DNA of 17,284 nucleotides from positions 1-17,284 of the forward strand of contig URWK01000010.1 of the NCBI GenBank assembly GCA_900551505.1, in the 5' to 3' direction. This DNA is from an uncultured Ruminococcus sp. Lineage in GTDB: Bacteria; Bacillota; Clostridia; Oscillospirales; Ruminococcaceae. Positions 9,128 to 16,959 of this stretch are shown in pieces; within the stretch, counting starts at the first letter, position 1; the number at the start of each line of letters is the position of its first letter. Under the pieces are notes generated by a model, which searched no databases, was not told the origin of the DNA, and was given only the letters and a program-made list of their open reading frames with translations. The position numbers were made by a program, and so were the translations under genes.

Positions 9128-10192
9128 TTACTTGTTCTGATTTTCTTTTTCAATGCGTTTTCTTTCCATAAGTTTTCCGAGTGAAAAACCTATAATTGAA
9201 GTGCCGATACCTGTTTGCAGGCAGAATAACAGACTTTCGATTTCTCCGGGGATTTCTCCGCCAAGGTATTTTTCAAGAATCGGAGTTGCCCAGGGTTCAT
9301 AATCTTCACCATTGATTTCCGTAACCATTTCACTTCCCGCATCATCAGAGCCTCCGAAGTCAGCACCCTTAAGAGCGAAGAACGGAACAAATGCTATAAG
9401 GACAACGGCAATAATGCAAGCACCAACGGTTTTTCCGACAGGCTTTGAAGATATTTTTGTGTATCCGAGGTCTGTAAGTTCGTTTTTTGCATAGACTTCA
9501 AGGGCAGAAACAATAACTACTGAAATAAGTCCTTCAATAATTGCAAGAGGAATTTGTGTTATTGCGAAAATGCCAAGAAATTTCACTATTGAAGCACCAA
9601 TGCCGCCGGTTTCGGAAGGATAGGCAATTGCAAGCTGTAATGAAGTTACACAGTATGTAAACAAATCTCCGAGTGCAGTTGCGAGAAATATAGTAACTTT
9701 GTTATTTACCTTGAGTTTCTGACAAAGTTTGTAGATTCCGAAAGTAAGAAAAGGCCCTGCGATAGCCATTGAAAATGTATTTGCCCCAAGTGTTGTAAGT
9801 CCGCCGTGTGCAAGTAATACAGCCTGAAAAATCAGAACTATTATTCCGAGAATACTTACTGCGGAAGGTCCGAAAAGTATTGCCCCAAGTCCTGTACCTG
9901 TCATGTGCGAACAGCTTCCGGTAACAGACGGGATTTTAAGAGATGAAATTACGAATATGAATGCTCCTGAAATTGCAAGCAGAATCATAGTTCTTTTGTG
10001 TTCAGAAAGCGTTTTCTTAATTGAAAAGAACCCCGCAACAAGAAACGGTATACACAAAGCCCCCCAGATTACACAATATACAGGTGACAAATAGCCTTCC
10101 ATAATGTGCATGGCTTCGATATTCGGAATAAATCCGAAACAGATTGCCAGAACTGCCGAAACGGCAACAACTTTTTTTTCTCTTAGTTTCAT
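9128..10192 (-). CDS. cbiM: Cobalt ECF transporter substrate-specific protein, CbiM-CbiN fusion
   Basis: The substrate-binding membrane part of an energy-coupling factor cobalt importer (354 residues). After a signal peptide of about 27 residues the mature chain would begin MHIMEGYLSP, the CbiM N-terminus whose Met-His contributes to metal binding in this family. CbiM transmembrane segments follow to about residue 250. From about 255 the sequence matches CbiN: a hydrophobic helix, then FVPFFALKGADFGGSDD, YEPW, and PGEIESLLFCLQTGIG. CbiM and CbiN are often separate genes; here they are one polypeptide. The reading frame is open upstream to an ATG at 10315, but that start would overlap cbiO and lacks the signal-peptide layout. 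The ATG at 10192 has AAGGAGT just upstream and is preferred. It is last in the operon cbiQ-cbiO-cbiMN under the B12 riboswitch. Confidence 0.94.
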   Translation of the reverse strand: MKLREKKVVAVSAVLAICFGFIPNIEAMHIMEGYLSPVYCVIWGALCIPFLVAGFFSIKKTLSEHKRTMILLAISGAFIFVISSLKIPSVTGSCSHMTGTGLGAILFGPSAVSILGIIVLIFQAVLLAHGGLTTLGANTFSMAIAGPFLTFGIYKLCQKLKVNNKVTIFLATALGDLFTYCVTSLQLAIAYPSETGGIGASIVKFLGIFAITQIPLAIIEGLISVVIVSALEVYAKNELTDLGYTKISSKPVGKTVGACIIAVVLIAFVPFFALKGADFGGSDDAGSEMVTEINGEDYEPWATPILEKYLGGEIPGEIESLLFCLQTGIGTSIIGFSLGKLMERKRIEKENQNK

Positions 10193-10250
10193 CAGCAAAC
10201 ACTCCTTATAAGATATAAAAAATAAAATAATATGAGAAAAGTGAAACGCA

Positions 10251-11078
10251 TTATTCTGAGAAAAGGATTTTCCTGAGTGATGTAATATCTCTGATATCCG
10301 AATTTTCAGGAACAAGTCCTTTTTCGGTCAGCATTTCACAAATTTCAGCTATGAGAGGTTTTTTTAATTTTGTCTGTTTCAGAAGATTTGTGTCTTTGAA
10401 AATATTCTGCGGAATGTCATCACGGATAATTTCACCGTTATCGAACAGAAGAACTCTGTCAGCCCATCTGTAAGCGAAATCTATATCATGTGTGGAAATC
10501 AGTGTAGTAACATTATCTGCTTCAAGCCTGCTTAAAACGTCTTCAAACATTTCACAGCTTACAGGGTCAAGAGATGCGGTAGGTTCGTCAAAAATAATTA
10601 TCTGCGGAGTCATTGAAAGAATATCGGCAATTGAAACGGATTTTTTCTGACCTCCGCTCAGATAATGCACGGGATTTTTCTTAAGGTGTGAAATTCTCAT
10701 TGCCTCAAGTGCGGAATCTGTGCGTTTTTTAACTTCATCTTCTTCAAATCCGAGGTTCAAAGCCCCGAAAGCCACTTCATCTTCTACAGTAGAGCAAATC
10801 ATTTGATTTTCGGCATCCTGAAAGACAATTCCCACGCCTTTTCTCAGCAAGTTTATATTCTTTCGTGTGATAAGGTTGTCATTAAAATATATATTTCCGT
10901 CAGTGTGAGAGATTACACCGTTGATATTCAGAAAGAAAGTTGACTTGCCCGAACCATTTGAACCGAGAACGGCTATTTTTTCTCCGCAGGAGAAACTGAC
11001 ATTTATATTTTTCAGTGAAAAGCCTTCGCCGTAGCTGAAATTAAGATTTTCGATTTTCATTAATTCTTTTCCGTTCAT
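10251..11078 (-). CDS. cbiO: Cobalt ECF transporter ATPase CbiO
   Basis: The cytoplasmic ATP-binding subunit that powers the cobalt importer, 275 residues from the chosen ATG. Visible motifs are Walker A GSNGSGKST (about 39-47), Q-loop VFQDAENQM, signature LSGGQ (about 140-144), Walker B IIIFDEPTASLD (about 160-171) and the switch His in STHD (His197). The ATG at 11078 follows GAGG by 8 nt. A GTG at 11087 in the same frame and an ATG at 11060 are possible but less well placed. The gene sits about 10 nt after the cbiQ stop and 58 nt before cbiMN. With one ATPase gene it would act as a homodimer. Confidence 0.94.
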   Translation of the reverse strand: MNGKELMKIENLNFSYGEGFSLKNINVSFSCGEKIAVLGSNGSGKSTFFLNINGVISHTDGNIYFNDNLITRKNINLLRKGVGIVFQDAENQMICSTVEDEVAFGALNLGFEEDEVKKRTDSALEAMRISHLKKNPVHYLSGGQKKSVSIADILSMTPQIIIFDEPTASLDPVSCEMFEDVLSRLEADNVTTLISTHDIDFAYRWADRVLLFDNGEIIRDDIPQNIFKDTNLLKQTKLKKPLIAEICEMLTEKGLVPENSDIRDITSLRKILFSE

Positions 11079-11088
11079 TTTCCGCACC

Positions 11089-11859
11089 TCACTTTAAAAA
11101 AATACGGCAGATAACTTCAATTATCACCATTGAGAGAAAGACACTTCCGAAAACCGCAACATGAGCAGGCTTTACGGGATAGTTTTCGCAAGGAAATTTA
11201 AGACGGTTTCCAATGCTTCTCGCTTCAACGGAATTGTAATAATCCGTTGCCTTTCTCAAAGATACTATGAGCAGGTTTGAGCATATAAGCCCGAAAGTGT
11301 GCAGGGAACGTGAAAAGCCATTAAATCCGAGCCTTGCAACAGCAGAGTTTTTCATTTTAATCTGTGTATCGGCAAGTATAAAAATATATCTGTACATGAA
11401 TCTCATAAGTTCGCATAGGATTTCAGGCAATCTCAGACGGTCAAAAAGTGAAATTATTTCGTTCATCGGGGTGGAAACCGCAAGAGTATACATTGCACTG
11501 ACCGAACCGACAGCCTTGACGGTTATATGTAAGGCACGGATAATATCACTCTGAAAAAACTTTATTCTGAAACCGCTTTCAATGGTCATGGAAATTGCAA
11601 TTCCGCTCATAATCATAAATACAAAAGGAATTGTGAAAAGCGAAACATAAGATTTTAAATTCATTTTCCCGAAACCGCATGATATAATTGCACAGATTAT
11701 TGAGATAACCGCAGGCACAATAAAATTCTCCGAACATATAGATAATATCATCATGCAGAAGCAGAAACCCGCCTTTACACCGCTGTTAATGTTTCTTATG
11801 TGCGAAAGGTAGGCATATTCATCAATAGATTTAGCTCCCGTATGTGAATGAGTTTTCAT
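11089..11859 (-). CDS. cbiQ: Cobalt ECF transporter transmembrane coupling protein CbiQ
   Basis: The 256-residue membrane coupling (T) component, which joins the ATPase to CbiM. It has several hydrophobic segments (for example about 30-65, 70-92 and one near the C-terminus). The two family Ala-Arg motifs occur in VARLGF and VEARSIG, in the cytoplasmic helices that contact the ATPases. Length is as expected. The ATG at 11859 follows AAGGTG. It is the first gene of the operon and lies directly behind the B12 riboswitch expression platform. Repression by adenosyl- or other cobalamins would therefore shut off cobalt uptake when B12 is plentiful. No cobalamin biosynthesis gene is in the window. 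Confidence 0.92.
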   Translation of the reverse strand: MKTHSHTGAKSIDEYAYLSHIRNINSGVKAGFCFCMMILSICSENFIVPAVISIICAIISCGFGKMNLKSYVSLFTIPFVFMIMSGIAISMTIESGFRIKFFQSDIIRALHITVKAVGSVSAMYTLAVSTPMNEIISLFDRLRLPEILCELMRFMYRYIFILADTQIKMKNSAVARLGFNGFSRSLHTFGLICSNLLIVSLRKATDYYNSVEARSIGNRLKFPCENYPVKPAHVAVFGSVFLSMVIIEVICRIFLK

Positions 11860-11883
11860 TTTTTCACCTTCTGAAAATAAAAT

Positions 11884-11910
11884 AATCCGTATTCTGAACT
11901 AATACGGATT
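11884..11910 (-). terminator. Terminator hairpin of the B12 riboswitch expression platform
   Basis: The arms AATCCGTATT (11884-11893) and AATACGGATT (11901-11910) pair perfectly around a 7-nt loop. On the minus strand they are followed by ATTTTATTTT and lie 24 nt before the cbiQ ATG. This fits a ligand-controlled intrinsic terminator. The downstream side nearly abuts the cbiQ ribosome binding site, so control of translation is also possible. Confidence 0.75.
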
Positions 11911-11927
11911 TAAGGGCATAACTATGT

Positions 11928-11962
11928 AAACCTTATTTCCGAAAAATAAGGCTTTAAGGTTT
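11928..11962 (-). promoter_or_regulatory. Candidate alternative pairing between riboswitch and terminator
   Basis: Two mutually exclusive stems share bases 11931-11935. One is CCTTATTT (11931-11938) with AAATAAGG (11944-11951). The other is AAACCTTA (11928-11935) with TAAGGTTT (11955-11962). Both lie between the aptamer and the terminator hairpin. A ligand-dependent choice between them is plausible but was derived by eye only. Confidence 0.4.
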
Positions 11963-12002
11963 TGCCGTTATCCGTCACTCGCAGATTTCAGACACAGAAC
12001 AT

Positions 12003-12174
12003 AAATCGGCAGGTCTTCTGACTCGAAAATTCAGCGAAACAGCAGCGTCCGGTGTAGCCTTCCCGGCGGATAAGCCGGTGACATATTTACAACGGACTTT
12101 TTTCTGACAGCAGCGGGACTGTTCAGGATTTGCACCTGATTCCCTTTTAATTCACAGCTAAGTGAAACCGATTT
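12003..12174 (-). ncRNA. Cobalamin (B12) riboswitch aptamer upstream of cbiQ
   Basis: Read on the minus strand this shows the landmarks of the cobalamin riboswitch: the B12 box AGTCAGAAGACCTGCC near the 3' side, the upstream core GGGAATCAGGTGCAAATCC, and the CAGTCCCGCTGCTGTCAG segment. The closing stem P1 pairs AAATCGG with CCGATTT (12168-12174 with 12003-12009). Next to it is a small hairpin, TTCAC-TTAGCT-GTGAA (12151-12166), matching P2. It precedes cobalt transport genes, a common target because cobalt is needed for B12. The expression platform covers about 11884-12002. Subclass (adenosyl- or aquo-cobalamin) was not determined. Confidence 0.95.
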
Positions 12175-12198
12175 GTTTAATATTTTGTTTGAATATTA

Positions 12199-12207
12199 AT
12201 TATATCA
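12199..12207 (-). promoter_or_regulatory. Extended -10 promoter of the riboswitch and cobalt operon
   Basis: On the minus strand TGATATAAT is an extended -10 element (TGnTATAAT) about 25 nt upstream of the P1 stem of the riboswitch. No convincing -35 box sits 17-18 nt further up, which is typical for extended -10 promoters. Confidence 0.55.
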
Positions 12208-12294
12208 CCTGAAAAAAAGTTAGGCTTGTATAATTCATTAAGAAATATTAAACAGTGATTTCGGAAGACATTTCATATGGTCAGAGATAAAAAA

Positions 12295-12325
12295 CAAGTC
12301 GGTCAACTGAACGCCGACCGACTTG
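12295..12325 (-). terminator. Terminator of the GH3 gene
   Basis: A perfect 10-bp stem, CAAGTCGGTC (12295-12304) with GACCGACTTG (12316-12325), encloses an 11-nt loop. On the minus strand it follows the GH3 stop codon by 12 nt and runs into TTTTTTATCTC. It separates the GH3 unit from the cobalt operon promoter. Confidence 0.88.
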
Positions 12326-12337
12326 AAAGGTTATATA

Positions 12338-14584
12338 TTATTTGGAGAGTTCATTGTTAAGTCTTTCGATATATTCCGCCATCTTTTCGTTCGGGAAGTT
12401 CTTCGCAAAGTTCCTGATAGTTCTAAGTGGCATATTTTCAAAAGTGTTTATCATCATAAGGTCATCTTCGTCTTCATCGGTAGCACCAATTACATCTCTG
12501 ATAAATTCCATGCCGATATTGTGAATACGTTCGTCCTTGAGAATGTCACCGATAACGGTAATTTCAGTAACGCAGGCAGGAAGTTTAACAGTTCTTTCAA
12601 TGTTCACGCTTGCGGAAAGAACGATATTCCTTGAAGACTTGCCCACGAGAATTCTGTATTCGCCGTCTGAAACGCACCAGTCAGAAATTTCTGTATTGTA
12701 CCATGCGAACGCTCTCTTGTCGAGTACGAAAGAAACGGTCTTTGTTTCACCTGCTTTAAGGCTTACCTTTTCAAAACCTTTAAGTTCTTTTTCCGGTCTG
12801 GAGATTTCTCCGGTAAGGTCTGAAACATAAAGCTGAACAATTTCTTTTCCGTCAACGCTTCCGGTATTTGTAACGTCAACGCTTATGGTAACTGTTTCAG
12901 TATCTTTAATTGCGGATTTGTTAACTCTGAGGTTTGAGTATTCAAAAGTTGTGTAGCTTAAACCGTGACCGAACGGGAAAAGTACATTCATATTCTTTTT
13001 GTCGTAGTATCTGTATCCCACGAAAATTCCTTCACTGTAGTTAACGGTTTTTCCGTCACCGCCGAAGTTAAGGTAAGAAGGATTGTCTTCAAGTTTTAAC
13101 GGGAATGTTTCCGCAAGCTTTCCGCTTGGGTTTACCTTGCCAAAGAGAATATCGGAAGTAGCTTCGCCGACAGCCTGACCGCAGAGATAAACTTCAAGTA
13201 CTGCACTTACATCGTCTATCCAAGGCATTTCGACAGGTGAACCATTGTGAAGGACTACAACGATATTTTTCTGAACTTTGCTGATTTCTTCGATAAGCTT
13301 TGTCTGGCAGTCAGGCAATCTCATATGTGAACGGTCGTAACTTTCAGATTCAAAAGCGTCCGGAAGCCCTGCAAAGATTACGGCAATTTCAGCATTTTTT
13401 GCGGTTTCTACAGCTTCCGCCAAAAGTTTTTCATTAATAACATCTTTTTCAACGTCATATCCCTGAGCATATGCTACGGAAGTAAATTCCTTTGAAGCGG
13501 TAAGGGCATCCGAAACCTTTGAAGCATTTATGTGTGAACTTCCGCCACCCTGATAACGTGGTTCGGAAGCGAATTTTCCGATAAAGGCAATTTTCTTTTC
13601 AGCCGAGAGAGGAAGTATACCATTATTTTTGAGGAGAACAATGCTGTTTTCGGCAACTGTCTTTGCGAATGCGTGGTGCTTGTCACGGTCAAATTCGCAC
13701 TTAATTCTGTTGTCGCAGAATTTAAATATCTTGTCAAGTATTCTTTCGACAGTCTTGTCAAGAACCTTTTCATCAAGAGAACCGTCTTTAACGGCTTCAA
13801 CAATTTCCTTGTCATTAGTTCCGTAACTTGTGGGCATTTCGAGGTCAAGCCCTGCTTCAACGCCTTTAACTCTCTTATTCACTGCTCCCCAGTCGGACAT
13901 TACATAGCCGTCAAAGCCCCATTCATCACGGAGAATTTCGGTGAGGAGGTGTTTATTTTCCGAACAGAAAGTGCCGTTTACCTGATTGTAAGCACACATT
14001 ACCGTCCAGGGTTTAGCCTGTTTAATAGCTCTTTCAAATCCCGAAAGATAGATTTCTCTTAAAGTTCTTTCATCGACTTCAGATGAGCAGGACATACGGC
14101 GGTATTCCTGACTGTTGCAGGCGAAGTGTTTGATACTTGTGCCGACATTCTTTGACTGAACGCCGTTGATGTGGCTTGCGGCGATTTCTCCCGCAAGATA
14201 AGGGTCTTCCGAGAAATATTCAAAATTTCTGCCACAGAGAGGGGAACGCTTGATATTTACGGCAGGGCCGAGCAGAACGGAAACGTCTTCCGCCTGACAT
14301 TCTTCACCGAGGTATTCGCCCATTTTTTCGATAAGTTCTCTGTCGAATGAGCAAGCTGTAGCACAGCCGGCAGGGAAGCAGACAGCCTTGATGCTTTCAA
14401 ATACGCCAAGGTGGTCTTCATCACCTTTCTGGGTGCGGAGTCCGTGAGGGCCATCGCTTAACATTACTTCGGGGATACCGAGCCTTTCAACGCTTTTCAA
14501 TGCCCAGAATGTGTTTCCGGAACACATTCCGGCTTTTTCTTCAAGTGTCATTTCGCTTACGAGTTTTTTAATATCTCTTGCCAT
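12338..14584 (-). CDS. Cytoplasmic glycoside hydrolase family 3 (beta-glucosidase-like)
   Basis: A 748-residue GH3 enzyme with no signal peptide, so probably cytoplasmic and acting on imported oligosaccharides. The N-terminal barrel carries SDGPHGLR, GRNFEYFSEDP, KHFACNSQE and the nucleophile motif VMSDWG (Asp231). The second alpha/beta domain has FAGLPDAFESESYDR, where Glu414 is the likely acid/base (Glu412 is the alternative). A C-terminal fibronectin-III-like domain runs from about 555 to 655 (LYVSDLTGEISRPEKELKGFEKV), followed by a tail of about 90 residues seen in many clostridial GH3 proteins. The family removes terminal beta-linked glucose, xylose or similar residues from non-reducing ends; exact specificity cannot be read here. 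The ATG at 14584 follows AAAGGCGG. It is a monocistronic unit with its own promoter and terminator. A metabolic link with the pectin lyase is plausible but not proven. Confidence 0.94.
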   Translation of the reverse strand: MARDIKKLVSEMTLEEKAGMCSGNTFWALKSVERLGIPEVMLSDGPHGLRTQKGDEDHLGVFESIKAVCFPAGCATACSFDRELIEKMGEYLGEECQAEDVSVLLGPAVNIKRSPLCGRNFEYFSEDPYLAGEIAASHINGVQSKNVGTSIKHFACNSQEYRRMSCSSEVDERTLREIYLSGFERAIKQAKPWTVMCAYNQVNGTFCSENKHLLTEILRDEWGFDGYVMSDWGAVNKRVKGVEAGLDLEMPTSYGTNDKEIVEAVKDGSLDEKVLDKTVERILDKIFKFCDNRIKCEFDRDKHHAFAKTVAENSIVLLKNNGILPLSAEKKIAFIGKFASEPRYQGGGSSHINASKVSDALTASKEFTSVAYAQGYDVEKDVINEKLLAEAVETAKNAEIAVIFAGLPDAFESESYDRSHMRLPDCQTKLIEEISKVQKNIVVVLHNGSPVEMPWIDDVSAVLEVYLCGQAVGEATSDILFGKVNPSGKLAETFPLKLEDNPSYLNFGGDGKTVNYSEGIFVGYRYYDKKNMNVLFPFGHGLSYTTFEYSNLRVNKSAIKDTETVTISVDVTNTGSVDGKEIVQLYVSDLTGEISRPEKELKGFEKVSLKAGETKTVSFVLDKRAFAWYNTEISDWCVSDGEYRILVGKSSRNIVLSASVNIERTVKLPACVTEITVIGDILKDERIHNIGMEFIRDVIGATDEDEDDLMMINTFENMPLRTIRNFAKNFPNEKMAEYIERLNNELSK

Positions 14585-14675
14585 GATTTTTTTCCGCCTT
14601 TCTGATTATTGTGAAAAATATATAGAAACGATAGATTTATTTTTATGAATTTGTCTGTTATGTTTCTTTTTTTAT

Positions 14676-14728
14676 ATTATAGCATGGGCGGATAAAATAT
14701 TATATCATAAAGTAATCTTTTTTGTCAT
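14676..14728 (-). promoter_or_regulatory. Two candidate promoter elements for the GH3 gene
   Basis: On the minus strand ATGACA (14723-14728) and TATAAT (14699-14704) are spaced by 18 nt. A second TATAAT at 14676-14681, preceded by GC, lies nearer the gene but has no clear -35 box. Which is used is unclear. Confidence 0.5.
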
Positions 14729-14871
14729 AAAAGAAATATGCTTATTAAGCGTGTAAAAACTGTATTGAAAATTGACAAAAATACTTTGTAAACTTACACA
14801 AAAAAACCATAGCCTTTTCATAAGATACTACTAAAAAACTGCCCAAAACGCAGAAAAGAATTTTTAAGATA

Positions 14872-14900
14872 TTGATTTTTGATAAAGTTTCTGATATAAT
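14872..14900 (+). promoter_or_regulatory. Sigma-A-like promoter of the HAD phosphatase gene
   Basis: TTGATT (14872-14877) and a perfect TATAAT (14895-14900) are 17 nt apart. Transcription would begin near 14907 and give a leader of about 120 nt before the ATG at 15029. Confidence 0.65.
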
Positions 14901-14969
14901 ATAGAGGACAAAGATGTAACAGGCTTATATTTTTGTTTCTTCTCACTTTCACTTTCATATTTTGATAGA

Positions 14970-14996
14970 CCTTGTACTTATCGGAAAAGTGCAGGG
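14970..14996 (+). terminator. Hairpin with T-rich tail in the HAD leader, possible attenuator
   Basis: CCTTGTACTT (14970-14979) pairs over ten positions, with two G-U pairs, with AAGTGCAGGG (14987-14996) around a 7-nt loop. It is followed by TTTATTATTACTGTTTT, a terminator-like tail, yet lies between the promoter and the ribosome binding site. It may be an attenuator of the phosphatase gene. No known riboswitch was recognised. Confidence 0.4.
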
Positions 14997-15028
14997 TTTA
15001 TTATTACTGTTTTAAAGGAGCTTTGGAA

Positions 15029-15850
15029 ATGAAGACTTTATATGTTTCAGACCTTGACGGAACTTTGCTGAGGAGTAATCAGAAGACTTCGGAGCATACT
15101 AATAAAGTGATAAACGAACTTGTCAGAGATGGAATGTTGTTTTCTTACGCAACTGCCCGTTCATATAATACCGCCCGGAAAGTAACCGATGGAATGACAG
15201 CGGAATTTCCCGTTATAGTCTACAACGGAGTTTTTATAAAGGACAGTCTGACAGGGGAGATATTGCTGAAAAACTTTTTTGACAGGGAAGAAATTGTCGG
15301 AGTTACGGAAGATATAATAAACAGTGGTATTATGCCGGTAATTTATTCATTTGTGAACGGAGAAGAAAAGTTTTCTTATATAGAGGGGAAAATAAATTCT
15401 TCCACAAGGGATTTTGTCGCTTCAAGAAAAGGCGATTCCCGTGACAGACCCGTTGGAAATATCAATGAGTTACTGGAGGGAGAAATTTTTTATATTACCT
15501 GCATTGACCAGTTCGAGAAGCTGAAAGTCTTTTATGAGAAATACAAAGAGAAATACCATTGTTTCTGCTACAGAGATATCTATTCAGGCGAATACTGGCT
15601 TGAAATAATGCCCCAAAATGCTTCAAAATCAAATGCAATAAGACAACTTGCGGACTTGCTGGAATGTGATTATATAGTTGTGTTCGGCGATGCGGTCAAT
15701 GATATTGATATGTTCGAGATAGCAGATGAAGCTTATGCGGTAGAAAACGCCGTTCCCGAACTTAAAGGAAAAGCCACGGCAATAATAGGCTCAAATGATG
15801 ATGACGGAGTTGCGGAATGGCTTCACGAACATATTAAAAAATTAAGATAA
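15029..15850 (+). CDS. HAD superfamily phosphatase, Cof type (IIB)
   Basis: A 273-residue cytoplasmic haloacid-dehalogenase-like hydrolase, probably a sugar-phosphate or other small phosphate-ester phosphatase. Motif I is VSDLDGTLL with Asp8 (nucleophile) and Asp10. The family's ATARSYNTARKV stretch follows, then motif III Lys in SKSNA (Lys200), and motif IV GDAVND (220-225), which binds magnesium. The large cap between motifs I and III and the ending DGVAEWL fit the Cof-like IIB subfamily. The open frame extends upstream to an ATG at 14972, but that part overlaps the leader hairpin. The ATG at 15029 has AAAGGAG at the right distance and starts exactly at the conserved first strand. The gene is followed 97 nt later by pdaA with its own promoter. 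Substrate is unknown. Confidence 0.92.
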   Translation: MKTLYVSDLDGTLLRSNQKTSEHTNKVINELVRDGMLFSYATARSYNTARKVTDGMTAEFPVIVYNGVFIKDSLTGEILLKNFFDREEIVGVTEDIINSGIMPVIYSFVNGEEKFSYIEGKINSSTRDFVASRKGDSRDRPVGNINELLEGEIFYITCIDQFEKLKVFYEKYKEKYHCFCYRDIYSGEYWLEIMPQNASKSNAIRQLADLLECDYIVVFGDAVNDIDMFEIADEAYAVENAVPELKGKATAIIGSNDDDGVAEWLHEHIKKLR

Positions 15851-15855
15851 AAGCA

Positions 15856-15884
15856 TTGCAAAAGTAAAATAGATATAGTATAAT
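15856..15884 (+). promoter_or_regulatory. Sigma-A-like promoter of the polysaccharide deacetylase gene
   Basis: TTGCAA (15856-15861) and TATAAT (15879-15884) have a 17-nt spacer and lie about 64 nt upstream of the ATG. No terminator separates the HAD gene, so read-through is also possible. Confidence 0.65.
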
Positions 15885-15947
15885 ATCAAAGAATAAGGCA
15901 TTAGCAATGGCTTACTAAAATACAAAAAGAAAAAGGAAGATATTGAA

Positions 15948-16952
15948 ATGAAAAGAAAGGTTCTGATGGCAACAGCTTTTCTCATGGCTGTTATGTCCGT
16001 GGGTTGCGGTGGGGATAATTCTTCAACAGCTGACAATTCACAGACAACAACAACAACATCGACAGCTCTTGTGACAGAGCAGACAACGGGCGTGTCCGCC
16101 GATACTGCTGTAGGAACAGGAGTTGTAACGGGCGGAACTGATACCGGAACAGGCGTGGCAACAGGTATAGTTACGGATATTTCCGGAACGGAAACCGCTA
16201 CTACAACGTCATCACAGACAGGCTACGGAATTATTGATACCTCTAAGATAGATTTTTCAGATGTTGAAAGCCTCGACAATACAAAACAGTGCTTTGGTTC
16301 AGGCGTAAACGTCAACGAAGACAACCGCCCGACAAATCCGGTTGCATTGCAGGAAAAGTATGGCGATATAGGCGGTTTGTTCATCGGAGAGAAGTCAAAG
16401 AATATTTACCTTACATTCGATGAAGGTTACGAAAACGGCTATACCGAAAAAATTCTTGACGTTCTGAAAGCTAAGAATTGTTCCGCTGTATTCTTCGTAA
16501 CGATGGAATATGTACAGAGTAACCCGGAACTTATCACACGAATGATTAATGAAGGCCATGTAGTCGGAAATCACAGTGTACACCACAAATCAATGCCGGA
16601 GCTTACAACACAGGAGGATATTGCTGAGATAGCCGACTTGCACAATTATGTGTATGAAAACTTCGGTTACAGCATGAGCCTTTTCCGCCCGCCGATGGGA
16701 GAATTTTCAGAAAAGACTATTGCAATCGCAAACAAGCTCGGATATAAAACAACTCTCTGGAGCTTCGCATATAAGGATTGGATAACAGATGACCAGCCTG
16801 CAATTTCAGATGCTTATGCGAAAGTTACGGGTTCAGTACATGACGGGGCTTTGTATCTGCTTCATGCGGTTTCGTCTACGAATACGGCGATACTCGGAGA
16901 TGTAATTGACAATTTCCGTTCACTCGGATATACAGTAGGAGCTTACAGATAA
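15948..16952 (+). CDS. Lipoprotein polysaccharide deacetylase, PdaA type
   Basis: A 334-residue extracytoplasmic lipoprotein with a NodB-fold deacetylase domain, probably acting on peptidoglycan. The signal peptide ends in the lipobox SVGC with Cys20. Residues about 21-92 are a Thr/Ser/Gly-rich low-complexity linker. The catalytic domain, about 150-334, shows TFDEGYENG (Asp158; the second Asp of the usual TFDDG is Glu here), HSVHH (His209, His213), FRPPMGEFS, WSFAYKDW and LLHAVS (His306). GYENGYT and the overall pattern match PdaA, the muramic delta-lactam deacetylase of Bacillus spores, more closely than chitin deacetylases. PdaA is known from spore cortex, but a role in vegetative wall modification is equally possible. 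The ATG at 15948 follows GGAAG. The gene ends just before a strong terminator shared with a tRNA gene. Confidence 0.93.
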   Translation: MKRKVLMATAFLMAVMSVGCGGDNSSTADNSQTTTTTSTALVTEQTTGVSADTAVGTGVVTGGTDTGTGVATGIVTDISGTETATTTSSQTGYGIIDTSKIDFSDVESLDNTKQCFGSGVNVNEDNRPTNPVALQEKYGDIGGLFIGEKSKNIYLTFDEGYENGYTEKILDVLKAKNCSAVFFVTMEYVQSNPELITRMINEGHVVGNHSVHHKSMPELTTQEDIAEIADLHNYVYENFGYSMSLFRPPMGEFSEKTIAIANKLGYKTTLWSFAYKDWITDDQPAISDAYAKVTGSVHDGALYLLHAVSSTNTAILGDVIDNFRSLGYTVGAYR

Positions 16953-16959
16953 ATATAAA

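Larger units (their letters stand above)
14585..15028. other. Divergent intergenic region between the GH3 and HAD genes
   Basis: These 444 bases separate divergently transcribed genes and contain no credible coding region. The left side holds GH3 promoter candidates. The middle (about 14730-14870) is AT-rich with nothing recognised. The right side holds the HAD promoter and a long leader with a hairpin. Confidence 0.7.

Noticed and set aside
10193..10315. N-terminal extension of CbiM from an upstream ATG
   Set aside because: It would overlap the end of cbiO, lacks a good ribosome binding site and hides the signal peptide. The ATG at 10192 has AAGGAGT upstream and gives the normal CbiM start.
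14972..15028. Extended N-terminus of the HAD protein
   Set aside because: The extra residues lie inside the leader hairpin, and conserved HAD sequence begins exactly at the ATG at 15029, which has a good ribosome binding site.
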